A stretch of 64,000 nucleotides of DNA from Tenebrio molitor (taxonomy: Eukaryota > Arthropoda > Insecta > Coleoptera > Tenebrionidae), in the NCBI RefSeq assembly GCF_963966145.1, contig NC_091053.1, forward strand, positions 12,648,001 to 12,712,000. The letters run 5' to 3'. Shown one piece after another: positions 1-11,090 of the stretch (position 1 is its first letter; every line of letters begins with the position of its first letter). The translations under genes were made by a program, and so were the position numbers. Under the pieces are notes generated by a model, which worked only from the letters and a program-made list of their open reading frames with translations, was not told the DNA's origin and did not search any database.

Positions 1-217
1 CACATTTTGCAATGTGAGACGCGGTCCTGGCGTGTTGATCGACGAAGAATTTTTTCTGGCTGGACACCTGCACAGGACAATTTTGTTACAAGAACGTTGG
101 GGGTGGCCGGACTACTCTGACGTTTTTACAGCACGCGCGGCAGAAAATCTTGTCACCTTCGATGATCATCTCTGGATGCGGTTGCAGCCAATTCCGCAAA
201 ACGCTCAGTTTGGGCAT
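1..217 (-). CDS. BED/CGGBP1-like zinc-finger protein, 5' part (runs off the left edge)
   Basis: On the minus strand an ATG at 217 opens a reading frame (MPKLSVLRNWLQPHP...) that reaches a Cys-x2-Cys pair (FCRACCKN) and then meets a stop. Removing a 54-nt intron (donor GT at 121-120, acceptor AG at 69-68) keeps the frame and gives VSSQKKFFVDQHARTASH, supplying the His-x5-His half of a BED/CGGBP1-like zinc finger. Visible exons are 217-122 and 67-1. Such fingers are common in small DNA-binding proteins of insects, many derived from transposons, so this may be a domesticated or still mobile gene. The intron is short but within the insect range, and its donor (GTCAGA) is not ideal. The product beyond residue about 54 cannot be seen. 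The zinc-finger reading is fairly secure; the function is unknown. Confidence 0.55.
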
Positions 218-1301
218 TTTTTCACCAAGATATTTCTCACTCACCGCTCGCTATTTTAGAAAAATCTGTTTTGCTTATTGCCAACTTCCAAACATCAAAC
301 ATACCTACTAATGGATAGAGAATGACAAATGCGTTTCGAACTAACGTAACCCCCACCCGCTTCGCACGTGTCGATTAAGCCCACCTTTATGCTCATGCAA
401 ATAAAAACAACTTGCATTTTATTTACAATCAAAAATACTTTTGAATTCAATTCAATTCAATTGAGAAAACGCAACCTTTTCATATTTCACTTGATCACAA
501 TGATTTTTTATTTATCATTACAGTTATTAGGTATTATTAATTAAAGATGGGGCTATAAAATAATCCAACTAAATCTCACAGTACCTCTAGAAGTGAAATA
601 CAAACCCATTAAAACTTACTAATCCTTTTTACCTTTTGACTGCTGCGATGCTTAGCTCTAATTCTAAATAGATTAACAATGGGTGATGCAGTAATGCCAA
701 CTTAAAAACACGTACCTATCACAGCCTAGCCTAAGTATTTTTTCGGCCCTGCCTGTATATCAATCGTTTTTAATTTAGATAAAAATTATGAGAGATAAAT
801 GAAAGCTTCAATTAAATTAAGTTGAACTAAGGACAAGGACACGTTGAAGTAATCACAGACATTACAAAAGCATCATCTTCTTAATTGTTAATGTTTAGTG
901 GTAATTAAAGAAACGACTTAAAATGTAATAAGAAAAAGTATCAATTGTAATTGTTTATGGCCGTAAAATGTTCAGTCATTTTGTAAATATGTTTATTTAG
1001 GTTTCTCGTGTTTAAACAGAAGTGCCATTAACTTCTAATTTTTAAATACGATTCCGAAGAAATTTTCTGATCTCTTCTAGGTAAACACACAACTCGTCTT
1101 TTGTTTAACTCCATCCAACCATTAACGAGAATTTGAACTGTTAACAGAGATTGTTTATTTTTTGTAAAATATTATTTATTTTCCTCGGTTTTGTTCTGCC
1201 CACTTCTTGATAAGAATCTAATCACTTTATCTAGATTGACACTGATTTTAGTGGTGTCTTATATACCTACCCCTACAAGATTTATTTTTTCAGTTTGTAA
1301 A
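218..1301. promoter_or_regulatory. Divergent intergenic region between the zinc-finger gene and Prat
   Basis: About 1.1 kb separates two genes reading away from each other, so it should hold both promoters. It is AT-rich apart from the first 150 bases. No clear TATA box at a sensible distance and no repeat family seen elsewhere in the window was recognised. The Prat 5' UTR probably lies in the last 100-200 bases before the ATG at 1302. Confidence 0.35.
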
Positions 1302-4300
1302 ATGGCGAGTGAAAGTACCTGTCAACACAGCTCCGAGGAGGATTCCTTGGCTTGTGAAATGAAGAATTTCGCTATCGAAAAGAGAAGAGGTCGTGGAGCT
1401 GTCACTTCGGGACTGACTCACGAGTGTGGAGTCTTCGGAGCTATCGGATGTGGAGAGTGGCCCACTACGTTGGAAATTTCGCAGATTATTTGTTGGGGGT
1501 TGGTGGCTCTTCAGCACAGGTTAGTAGAATCAAAATTAAATGGAGAAAAAGAATAGATACACTAGAAAGAATTGTTCTCAGAATATTTTTTTCTTATGTT
1601 GAAAGTTTTTTGGGTATTTTTGAACATTTTTAGACGTTGGGGTTATTTTAGGTTAGACTAGAAATGTCAAAAAATTCTTCACAATTGAGATGACGTCATT
1701 CAGATTTCTGACTCCCTGTATATCACACCAGCACAAAATAAGTAACATTTCAAAATTGTGTACCTACACTAGAAATATATTTTTCAAATTTTCTGCCAAA
1801 TATTTGTCTAAAGTGAAAGTTAATAAAAACGGCGAATATTTTATGTGCAGGCATAAACTTTTATAGTTGACTCAAGTTGCAAAAAACCACTTGTCATTTG
1901 CAACAGCATTTTTTCAATATTTTTGAACCAAATACACAGGGACTAGAAAATCATAGCTTGGATTAAATATTTTCAATATAAGTACAGTTTTATAGTTATT
2001 TATGTATTAAGGGCATAATCAGGAGATTATGGCACGAGGGAACGTTTAAAGCCCGAGGAAGGAGGGCTTTTAAATTCCCGAGGGCCATAATCGACAATTA
2101 TGCCCGTGGTACATACCTACAAGGTTTTATTCTATTTTATCATTTCTAAAAGATTCAAATAAATATTTAGTATTCCTTAAAGGAAGTTGGCCCACTCGTG
2201 CCAAAAAAGGCCCAATTTACACACAAACTCGTCAAATAAACTACTATTGATACCATTGTTCGAATAATTAAACCAACTGTTGCTTGGCAGATTTTTGACA
2301 GATCAGTGCCATAAAGGCCAATTTATGCCCTCATTTGGGGGCGTATAAAGACGATTATTGACTAAAATAGAATAAAAGTAATTTCAAATGGCCAATGCCA
2401 TAAAAGTGCTGTTACAAATGCGAAGTGGTTTTTTGCAACTTGAGTCAACTTTAAACATTAAAATTCGCTTATTTTGCGTTGTATCGTTTGATTGATTATT
2501 AAATTACCATTCCGTAGGCCATAACTAATACCTAATTATGTTTACACGTCGCTCACATTCCAACGCAATGATCACTGTCGGCAAAAAATTGATCGCAAAA
2601 ACATTTTCCAAATAAACTATTAAATAACTCTTCACGGTGTGCTTCAAATAGCAATCTAAAAAAAAAAATTTTCTGAAGTGTTTTGTAATTATTTCGTAAA
2701 GTAGGTAAATAAAACGGATCGATCATATTTGAGGTTATGTATTCAAATATGTAATTATTTTTTCGAATCATCTCTAAAAATTTATAAGACCCAGCATTAA
2801 ATCAATAAATTTAGAATTTTTAATACGCGATTAATGGAGACTTACCGAAGCCGTACATTTTTACAAAATTTGGTCACAATCAACGGATATAAAAATTTCA
2901 AAAAGTGCAAATTAAACTAAAATTAACAGAGCGCTTTAGCACGAATATCGATTTAAAATTATAAATCGTTGAATACGGCCATGTTCTAATCTCAATCAGC
3001 TGTGGAGTGTGGACAATATGAAAATTTGGCAACGTCGCATTCAGAGACGAGTCGCGGAATTTTTTTTTTCTCTTGTTGGATTCAGTTATGTTGTATCGGG
3101 TGTTTTTTTAAATTTCACCTCGTAGTAGGCATTGAAGAATCGATTGTGAACGCACCACTCGTGTAAAACTTGAATATTTAAAAATTCAATCACGAGTCAT
3201 ACCACAAGTAATACGGTGTGATGGTGTGGTCAAGAATGACTGACACTGAATCTATTGGTAACAATGAAATTTGCCAGATTTGAAATTTACCATGAAAGGT
3301 TCATTTTTGTAATAGCATAAACATAAGTGACATAACCAAAAATGTTTTTAATGTCGTCTCGAGTTAAAAAATCCTGTCAGTGACAATTACGAGACAAAAA
3401 ACATCAGTACATACTTTTCAATTGTTTCATTGCCAACCGAGTTGCCAACAGACTCAGTCATTATTGATCACGCTGTATTTTTTTAACATATGTATTACTA
3501 TCCTATCTCGAGATAAAAACAAGATTGGACGACTTACCTTCTAGTATTTTCTGCTTTACTTAGTTGGTATCTTTGGATCTACAGCAATTTTTGTAGGTTT
3601 GAGAATTGAATTTACACGTTTTTATTAGGTAGAAGTACGTTTTATGTAAAAAAATATTCTAATTTCATGTTACACATTATCTCTTGACGTTTTTGATATT
3701 TAAAACACATTGACGATTTCCTAACCTCAAATAAATTTTCCCCCAAACCCGACTGACATCATACAAAGGAGTAGATGCATAGTAATGAGGCTACATACAC
3801 ATGGTACTAGAGGAATTATCTTCTCCGATAAGTTATTATTTCCATTTCAGAGGGCAAGAATCCGCCGGCATCGTAACCAGCGAAGGAAAATGTTCGAAAT
3901 ACTTCAACATCGTCAAAGGAATGGGCCTGATCAGCAACATTTTCAACGACCAAGCAATCAGAAAACTGAAAGGCAGCATCGGAATCGGTCACACTAGGTA
4001 CTCGACGAGTGCAGCATCCGAAGAAGTCAACTGTCAACCGTTCGTGGTCCACACCCAACACGGGGCCCTAGCTGTGGCCCACAACGGCGAACTCGTCAAC
4101 TGCGATAGCTTGAGGAAAATGGTATTGGGACGTGGAGTCGGATTGTCGACACATTCTGACAGTGAGTTGATTACGCAAGCTTTGTGTCTCAATCCTCCGG
4201 AGGGCGAGTCGAACGGACCAGACTGGCCCGCCAGGATCAAACACTTGATGCAGTTAGCTCCGCTTAGCTACTCGTTGGTGATCATGCTGAAGAATAAGAT

Positions 4301-6150
4301 CTACGCCGTGAGGGATCCCTACGGGAATCGGCCCCTCTGTTTGGGGAAGATTCTAGCCCAGAACGAACGTAAGAAAATTATTATTATTTATACAGGGTGA
4401 TTTACGAGGAATAATGAGCCCGGCGGAATAGCAAATGCATTGCAACAAAAAGCCGGACATCGAAGCGGTAAATGCCCGGGTTTTTCTCCTGATGAATTGC
4501 GGGTTGCATTTTCTATTCCGCCGGGCTCATTATTCCTCGTAAATCACCCTGTATTTACAACTCTAACCACAGTCACACCAGCACTTATCTCCACTTTTAC
4601 AACGAACAGAGTATAGTTAATCAGGTGTCAGTGCGTGCCGAAATCCAAAGAAAAATTAATTTCGACTGTTTGCAGCCCTCGACGGCGACTGCGACGACAG
4701 CAGAGAGGCCGAAGGTTGGGTCGTCTCCTCCGAGTCGTGCGGCTTCCTCTCCATCGGGGCCCAATACGTCCGCGAGGTCTTCCCCGGCGAGATAATCGAG
4801 ATGACCCGCCACGGCATCCGCACCATCGACATCGTCGAGCGCCCCGAAGACAAAATCCAAGCCTTCTGCATCTTCGAGTACGTGTACTTCGCGCGCGCCG
4901 ACAGCATCTTTGAGGGCCAGATGGTGTATGCGGTGCGCATGCAGTGCGGCCGCCAACTCGCCATCGAGCACCCCGTCGAGGCGGACATTGTCAGCTCCGT
5001 CCCCGAGTCGGGCACCGCCGCCGCCCACGGTTTCTCCCGCCAGAGCGGCATCTCCTTCTCCGAGGTCTTGTGCAAGAACAGATACGTGGGCAGGTCGTTC
5101 ATCCAGCCGAGCAACAGGCTGCGGCAGTTGAGCATCGCCAAGAAATTCGGTTGGTCATTGGAGCACAATCGACGAACGGAAACACTCACTCTTTTGTTGC
5201 AGGTGCCCTGTCGGGGAGTGTCAAAGGGAAGAGGGTGCTCTTGATCGACGATTCTATCGTCAGGGGAAACACCATCGGGCCCATTATTAAGTTGTTGAGG
5301 AACGCGGGCGCGACTGAGGTTCACATCAGGGTGGCCAGTCCACCCCTGCTTTATCCATGCTACATGGGAATTAATATTCCCACCAGGGAAGAATTGATTG
5401 CGAACAAGCTGGACGCCGACGAGTTAGCTGTGGCCGTCGGTAAGTGCAGTACACGCGACTCAGCTTCAAATGTCGTCGATTGTACACGGGGAATAGATTT
5501 AGAAGTATTATAAATGATACAGTATGGCCTGTAAAAGATATCGATGCTTTTTCATCGAATGTGTGATGTATTGGACATTACAGGCCGTTGATACTAAATA
5601 TTAAAATTAAATGTCACCGAAAAACTCGCCAGATAGGCAACACATTATACACGCAACGGTGAATAATTGTTTGATTATTAATTAGACATACTCTCGTCGA
5701 ATTTCCCTCAGGATCGGGTTTTTCCTGCGATGATTAAGTAATTTGCCACTAATTGTCCAACTTTGGAAATTGGGGGAAATACTTGCGAGAAGAATGTCTT
5801 GTGTATGCAACACACAATACACGTTTCTGCGATTGACAGATTTAACAGCACTAATTGAATTAAATCACTTGAAATCTACATGTCAAACTGTTAAGATTAT
5901 TATATCACACCTTATGACAGTAACTCGGGATTTGTTAGTTGTTGAAAATGTTCCAGTTTTTCGAAAATGAAAATTTGAAAAAAATCAACTTTCAGGTGCC
6001 AACAGCCTCAAGTACTTGAGCGTGGAGGGCCTGATCAAGGCCGTGCGATCCGATATCAAGAGCAAAAACGCCCACAAAGTGGGCCACTGCACCGCCTGTC
6101 TAACGGGAGAGTACCCCGGCGGGGAACCCCACAAAGACCTAGACTGGTAA
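1302..6150 (+). CDS. Prat: Amidophosphoribosyltransferase (glutamine PRPP amidotransferase)
   Basis: This enzyme makes 5-phosphoribosylamine from PRPP and glutamine, the committed step of cytosolic de novo purine synthesis. Five exons join in frame: 1302-1519, 3851-4368, 4676-5149, 5203-5439 and 5996-6150, all with GT-AG borders, giving 533 residues (human PPAT is about 517). Residues 1-41 are a propeptide; Cys42 in ECGVFGAIG is the class II glutaminase nucleophile exposed by its removal. LQHRGQESAGI spans the first intron and GIGHTRYST and VAHNGELVN follow. The C-terminal half carries the PRPP loop VLLIDDSIVRGNT (415-427). Cys310, Cys456, Cys514 and Cys517 sit in the positions expected for 4Fe-4S ligands. 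The ATG at 1302 is preferred over an upstream in-frame ATG at 1191 because the extra residues are hydrophobic and unlike the family. Its 3' end is convergent with the aminopeptidase gene. Intron 1 (2.3 kb) and intron 2 hold transposable elements. Confidence 0.97.
1866..2451. mobile_element. MITE with GTTGACTCAAG termini in Prat intron 1
   Basis: The left end GTTGACTCAAGTTGC followed by AAAAAACCAC is matched by its reverse complement ending at 2451, next to TA. Each end carries half of the roughly 155-bp core also found at 10456-10982 and 11251-11461. The middle (about 1999-2365) is a separate insertion with its own short palindrome (GGGCATAATC near 2010, GATTATGCCC near 2095). Confidence 0.7.
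2866..3093 (+). repeat. Dispersed repeat, family R1 (TTTGGCAACGTCGC)
   Basis: It contains a block reading roughly ATCGATTTAAAATTATAAATCG, then a variant of TCAATCAGCTGTC, then AATTTGGCAACGTCGCATTC and a CT/T-rich tail. The same order of blocks recurs near 12.7, 16.7, 17.0, 24.4, 28.95, 32.3 and 34.0 kb. No coding frame or terminal repeats were recognised. Confidence 0.6.
3094..3175 (+). mobile_element. Left end only of the TATCGGGTGTTCATTT MITE family (R2)
   Basis: TATCGGGTGTT and the diagnostic GAAGAATCGATTGTGAACGC are present, but no matching right end follows. It directly abuts the R1 repeat and is a truncated copy. Confidence 0.6.
4393..4551. mobile_element. 159-bp MITE in Prat intron 2
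   Basis: Perfect inverted repeats of about 38 bp begin CAGGGTGATTTACGAGGAAT and end with the reverse complement. The element is flanked by TA (4391-4392 and 4552-4553), the target duplication of Tc1/mariner-type elements. It occupies half of the 307-bp intron between Prat exons 2 and 3 and starts only 24 bases after the donor. Confidence 0.85.
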
Positions 6151-6250
6151 CTCTCGCCGCACCACCGGAAATGGGCGTCGAGAAGAGAACGGACGAATCT
6201 CGCTTCACCATTGAGATATTATCGCACACACCTGTCACGTGTGGCCAAAC

Positions 6251-6256
6251 TTTATT
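6251..6256 (-). terminator. Poly(A) signal AATAAA for the Xpnpep3-like gene
   Basis: TTTATT on the plus strand reads AATAAA on the minus strand, 222 bases after the aminopeptidase stop at 6478. Cleavage just beyond it would place the 3' end about 100 bases from the Prat stop, so the convergent 3' UTRs probably overlap. Confidence 0.5.
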
Positions 6257-6477
6257 TGTTGAAGTGATACAAACATTCCAAAATAACCATTTTCAAATAT
6301 AATGTCCACAAAATGTGATTATAATTTGTACCGCGTAGTTGTAGGATTGAAGATAGACACTTTGGTTAGACTATTTTGTACAGAGTACCAAACGACTCGA
6401 ATCAAATATATTTTTTTACTCCGATCGATATTTGTCATTATTTACAGGATAAAACGTCACCTCGAACACACCAGATA

Positions 6478-8560
6478 TCATGATCGATTGTGACCTGCCA
6501 CGTTCTCGACATCTTCCACGCGTTTCGGACAGTTCCTCGTCAGGACCACGGGTCCGTTCTCTGTTATCACAATGTCGTCCTCTATCCTAACCCCCATCCC
6601 CAAGAACTCCGGCGGCAGCTGTGGATGCTTGTGACTGATGTACACCCCTAGAGAGACACTCGTCTTACAGTCAACCCCACACAACTACACAAAAATTACC
6701 AGGCTCCACGGTTATGATCATCCCCGGTCGAATTTTAATATTCCTCGTGATGAGGGGCGTGTCGTGGACGTCCATCCCCAAATAGTGCGACACGTGGTGC
6801 GGACAAAACTGATAAGCCGCCTGTAAGTTTTGAAATAAAAATCAGTTTCCATACTGTATCAAACTTGTCAGTTTCCATTCTGTCAAAACTGTCAACACTT
6901 ACCTTGACCAAAGCCTGACCTGTCAAAATTTTCGGGATGACTCCGATCTCCTGGAGCCCCTTTCCCAACAGAACACACATCGAGTCGAACAGACTGTCCA
7001 GAGTTGGAAAGTTTCCGCACAACTCTATCAACTTTGACTGGACTTCTAGCACAACTTCATACACTTCTCTCTGTTGATTCGTAAATTTACCATTTACGGG
7101 CCAAGTTCTTGTCACATCGCTCGAATAACCGTGAAATTCGCACCCTTAAAAGCGAAATACTATTTACTTTCTCACTGTGTAAAGTTAAAATCAATTGTAT
7201 CCGCCAACTAGATTAAAAGTAAAATCTACTTCTAGTACTTTTTGCTTCATACAGTTGGCAGCCCGTGACGTTATGACATTTGACACATTTTGACATCCGT
7301 TTTTAAACTCGATTCGATTTTGGAAAATGTGCAATAAATAATGAACAAAGAGTAGTTACTCCAAGATTATTTACCGGCATCCATCAGTACCATGTCACCA
7401 TCTTTGACAACCTGGTTGTTGTTGATGTAGTGGATGATGTTGGCCCTGTTGCCACCTGCTACTACTGGGGGGTACGCCAAGTACTCAGCTCCATGCATCC
7501 TACACTCGTAATCCACTTTTGCAAAAATCTGACTCTCGTTGATCCCTAAAACAACAATCTAGACGCTGCTTGATTAATCATTGATAACAGTACCAGGATA
7601 TGAGGATTGAATCGTTTTGATGATCGCATCTGACGCGACGTCGCAAGACCGTTGCATCAGAGTTATTTCCGCGGGGCTCTTGATGAGTCTCTGTCTGTGC
7701 ACGAAAATCTTGGGGGATTCCCACATCTTCTGGTTCAAATAGTTGATGTATTCGCACATGATCTTGTGGACGTCGACCTGGACGGGGTTCATGTAGTCGT
7801 ACCTAAACAAACGGTTTGAGGCGGCGCGCTATCGTTTCCGGCGGTCGTTACCAGAGACTAAAATTTTTGTTTGACTTCCAGTACGACTGCAAATAGTTCT
7901 CTAGTTCGGTGACGGGCAGGCTCTGATCTACACCGAACAGTTTGCAGGCCCCGTCGGGCCCCGTTCTCGGTCCGTCCCACAACTCCGAATGGTCGTCCTT
8001 CTGCCGCACGAACAACGTGGAGCAGTGTTGCGACGGAGAGTTCGTCGCTGCCAACACTAAACAACTGTCAGGCTCTTGGCATCCTGTCAAATAGAGAAAG
8101 TCTGTATTTTGTCGAAAGAAGTAAGGGATTTTATCAGACATGTATTGTTTCGTGGCGGAAGGGATTACTATCTATAAAAATGTCAACTTCAGAAAGGTAA
8201 AATATTGGTGAATCGACTCACCAAGTGCTGTTTTACGCCGGAATTTCGCTCAGAAACGTACGATGCGATCTGTTCCATCAGTCTCTGTCGGCGCTCCTGA
8301 AATTCTGTCCGTTTTATCGAAGGGGTTATTTCATCTTGGCTGAGCAGTTGCGGATGCGTCTCGTGTGTGGGTTGGCCGTAGGTTTTGAGCGTAGGTTTCT
8401 TGTTCAGGCTAAACTTGCCTTTTGTCGCTTTCTGGCAGTACCTCCGGAAGACATCTAAAACATGTCAACTGGAGGACTTGTCTTTGGGGGTTGACAAACT
8501 GCTCTCACTACCTGATTTGCTGAATATACTTAGTGGTAGTTTACTTTTGGCCGTAAACAT
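6478..8560 (-). CDS. Xaa-Pro aminopeptidase 3 (mitochondrial-type, M24B)
   Basis: An orthologue of XPNPEP3, a dimetal peptidase that removes an N-terminal residue preceding proline and trims mitochondrial proteins after MPP cleavage. Eight minus-strand exons join in frame: 8560-8512, 8454-8222, 8171-7852, 7802-7594, 7545-7375, 7144-6903, 6820-6700 and 6647-6478, giving 504 residues (human about 507). The start MFTAKSKLPLSIFSK is basic and lacks acidic residues, like a mitochondrial presequence. The N-terminal domain has PHLL-type GQPTHETHPQLL and ELWDGPRTGPDG. The catalytic pita-bread domain shows LMDAGCE, SSDVTRTWPVNG, HHVSHYLGMDVHD, TVEPG and GVRIEDD. The expected metal ligands are all present: Asp326, Asp337, His420, Glu447 and Glu471. 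Introns are short (52 to 255 nt), unlike the rest of the window. The gene is convergent with Prat and in tandem with the ferredoxin gene. Confidence 0.96.
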
Positions 8561-9476
8561 TTTATTATCACAGATTATTTACGAGAATATCTTTAAAACT
8601 TAAAATTTTTAACTGAGGTTAGGAAAACAATCACTGGTGTCAAGGTCAGCAATGTCATATCTCTTACTAATGAAATAAATAAACATTTACTTTTATTTAA
8701 ATTACCCTAAATTAAGCAAATTTGTTTAAATTTATTTAAATATGAGGATGAAATTGTTGCATTTACTAAATGAAAAACACCGATGAAGTGTGAAAAAAAC
8801 TAACAAATGTTTTAGTTGAATTTTTTATATTGTAAGGAATGAATGTGTATTGTTAGCGTTATTACAACATTAAACTGTATAAATAAAATAAAACTGTAAT
8901 CAACAATAATTTTTATATTATGGATTAAAGCTAAATATATTTTTTTCTGGAATAAGTGCAGTGGTGGTTCGTGAATAATTACAGTGGTGCCGCTAAGAAT
9001 CATCGATGACTGGAAACAACAGAAAAAGAAACGGGATTAGAGATAAAGGAATTGAGAAAGAGACAGGAAAAATTAGAAAACAGACTTTAATAATTAATCA
9101 AATAAAATAAAATATTCGAATACTCTTGTACTTGTGAAAATATATATTTATTATTTTACAATCATTTTAATTATATAAGTGAAATATTACATATAAATTA
9201 GATAATAAACGACTTGGTATGTCGTTCTTCCACAATTGACACCCTTAAAATATACAGCGTGATCATCAATCACAATTGTAACTAGTATCAATCCCTTAAC
9301 GGAATAGATAAAAATAAATTTATTTACATTCTGTAAATACAAACTCTATTTCTCCTCGCTCGTTAAACTTCATCAATGATATTCTACTTAAAAATATAAA
9401 CAAAAGACATCATTATTCTTTCAAAGTTGCCTACAATTGTTCAACATTTTGATGATTCAATAATTAACCTAAACTG
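8561..9476. other. AT-rich intergenic region between aminopeptidase and ferredoxin genes
   Basis: It should contain the aminopeptidase promoter (just right of 8560) and the ferredoxin 3' UTR (left of 9477). Otherwise it is low-complexity AT-rich DNA with no repeat family or reading frame I recognise. Confidence 0.4.
9319..9324 (-). terminator. Poly(A) signal AATAAA for the ferredoxin gene
   Basis: Reads AATAAA on the minus strand 153 bases after the ferredoxin stop; the first good candidate downstream. Confidence 0.45.
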
Positions 9477-9988
9477 TTACTGTAGCCTGGCGTCGTTCGT
9501 ACTCTCTGGCACGTTAACCTCAATCCCATCCATACTTTCAGTGAGAAACACCTGACATCCCAGTCTGGAAGTGTCAGTGACCCCCCTCGCCAATTCCAAC
9601 ATGTCTCCTTCTTCTCCTTCCGGCTTGTCAGGCAGCTGATCAAAATCAGCTTGTGCGAATATGAGGTGACAAGTCGAACAGGTCAGGGTTCCTTCGCAGG
9701 CGCCATAACCTTCCAAAGAGATGCTGTTATTGACAACCACGTCCAAGAAGGATTCACCTACTTTTCCTTTGGCTTTGACTCTACTCCCATCATGCCTTAT
9801 AAACGTAATCTCAACTCTACACAACAAAACGTGAGACTTGCAATGAATAATCGAAAATTAACTACTCACTCTTTCTTGTTGAGGGATGGGACTCCGTTTG
9901 TTAACAAACGTGCGCGATTTTGAATTAAATTCTTTGTGATTAAGCCCTTTGGGATACTGTTTCTTACGACGTTACACACAAATGACAT
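9477..9988 (-). CDS. Mitochondrial [2Fe-2S] ferredoxin, adrenodoxin/FDX1 type
   Basis: A small electron carrier between ferredoxin reductase and mitochondrial P450s or other acceptors (steroid hormone synthesis, lipoylation or Fe-S assembly, depending on paralogue). Two exons, 9988-9870 and 9816-9477, splice within a Glu codon and give 152 residues. Residues 1 to about 38 are basic, rich in Asn, Arg and Leu and free of acidic residues, fitting a mitochondrial presequence. The fold starts at VEITFIRHDG. Cys80, Cys86, Cys89 and Cys127 form the cluster signature GACEGTLTCSTCHLIF plus SRLGCQ. Closeness to vertebrate FDX1 rather than FDX2 rests on GYGACEGTLTCSTCHLIF, LARGVTDTSRLGC and the VPE-x4-DAR tail; the FDX2-type proline-rich end is missing. 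The only intron is 53 nt. The start gives a complete targeting peptide. Confidence 0.96.
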
Positions 9989-10455
9989 CTTGGTGCTTAG
10001 ATGGAGCTGTTCAATGCAAACTAGCTGAATCAATTGATTATGGAGATGAGGTCAGTCGGATGCTTATCATTGTTACACAACAGGCAATTTTGGAATTGTT
10101 TTGATCTCACGAGTCCGATTATTTTGGATTACGTTAAAATAAATTTTACAATTACTTGACACGTGCCTGGGAGTCTTCTACGATGTTTTGACGTCATAAA
10201 AATGTGTAACACAGACTGAAACCTAATAACAATCTACCGAATGAAATTTCTGTCATTACGTTCACTAATCTTTGCACAATTACACTCAAAGTTGAGAAGT
10301 TTTGTAAAAAAAGTTTGTCCTGATGTTACATCATCAGTTTATGACAGTTGACATTTGACGCGTGACGTTTAACGTTTAAGTTCGACGAAAGAGGTTTCAT
10401 CGAAGTTGATTGAGTTACGTCGAAATGCACGGTTGTAAGAGTGGTTGTCTACATA
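9989..10455. other. Ferredoxin promoter side and unique DNA
   Basis: The ferredoxin promoter should lie just right of 9988. Short words such as TGACAGTTGACATTTGACG cluster near 10340 but form no element I can define. No gene seen. Confidence 0.35.
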
Positions 10456-10982
10456 AAGTTGACTCAAGTTGCAAAAAACCACTTTGCATTTGCAACAGTA
10501 CTTTTAGGGCATTGGTCATTTGAAATTACTTTAAAACTGTACTTATATGGAAAATATCCAATCCAAACTATGATTTTCTGGTCCCTTTGTGCCTTTATTT
10601 GGTTCAAAAATATTGAAAAAATGCTGTTGCAAATGACAACTGGTTTTTTGCAACAGCATTTTTCTCATAGTTTTGAACCAAATAAAGGCACAAAGGGGCC
10701 AGAAAATCATAGTTTGGGTTGAATACTTTCCATATTAGTACAGTTTTAAAGTAACTTCAAATGACTAATGCCATAAAAACGCTGTTGCAAATGCAAAATG
10801 GTTTTTTGCAACAGCATTTTTTATATATTTTTAAACCAAATAAAGGCACAAAAAGGCCAGAAAATCATAGTTTGGATTGAATATTTTCCATATAAGTACA
10901 GTTTTAAAGTAATTTCAAATGACTAATGACATAAAAGTGCTGTTGCAAATGCAAAGTGGTTTTTTGCAACTTGAATCAACTT
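10456..10982. mobile_element. MITE with GTTGACTCAAG termini and a tandem core
   Basis: Ends AAGTTGACTCAAG and CTTGAATCAACTT are inverted and flanked by TA. Inside are three copies of a unit of roughly 155-165 bp containing AAATAAAGGCACAAA and AAAATCATAGTTTGG. The first is inverted relative to the second and third, so the element looks like an expanded version of the copy at 1866-2451. Confidence 0.75.
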
Positions 10983-11090
10983 TAAACCAAAAACAAGTTA
11001 AAACTTGTGTCCAAGTAAATACTATAACGGCCGTTATTTATTAAATCTTTGTGAAATTTGATTGACAAACTGATTTTAGTATAAATTATA

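Noticed and set aside
14..259. 81-codon plus-strand frame at the left edge
   Set aside because: It is antisense to the zinc-finger exons, which have recognisable motifs and a matching intron; the plus-strand product resembles nothing.
4621..5324. Long minus-strand and alternate plus-strand frames across Prat exons 3 and 4
   Set aside because: They are shadows of GC-rich Prat coding sequence; only the Prat frame matches a family.
5523..5590. Small inverted repeat TATGGCCTGTAA / TTACAGGCCGTTGATA in Prat intron 4
   Set aside because: Short imperfect arms and no second copy, so it was not called as an element.
9477..9988. FDX2-type ferredoxin
   Set aside because: The segment around the cluster and the VPE-x4-DAR C-terminus match FDX1/adrenodoxin better; paralogue function in insects still needs care.
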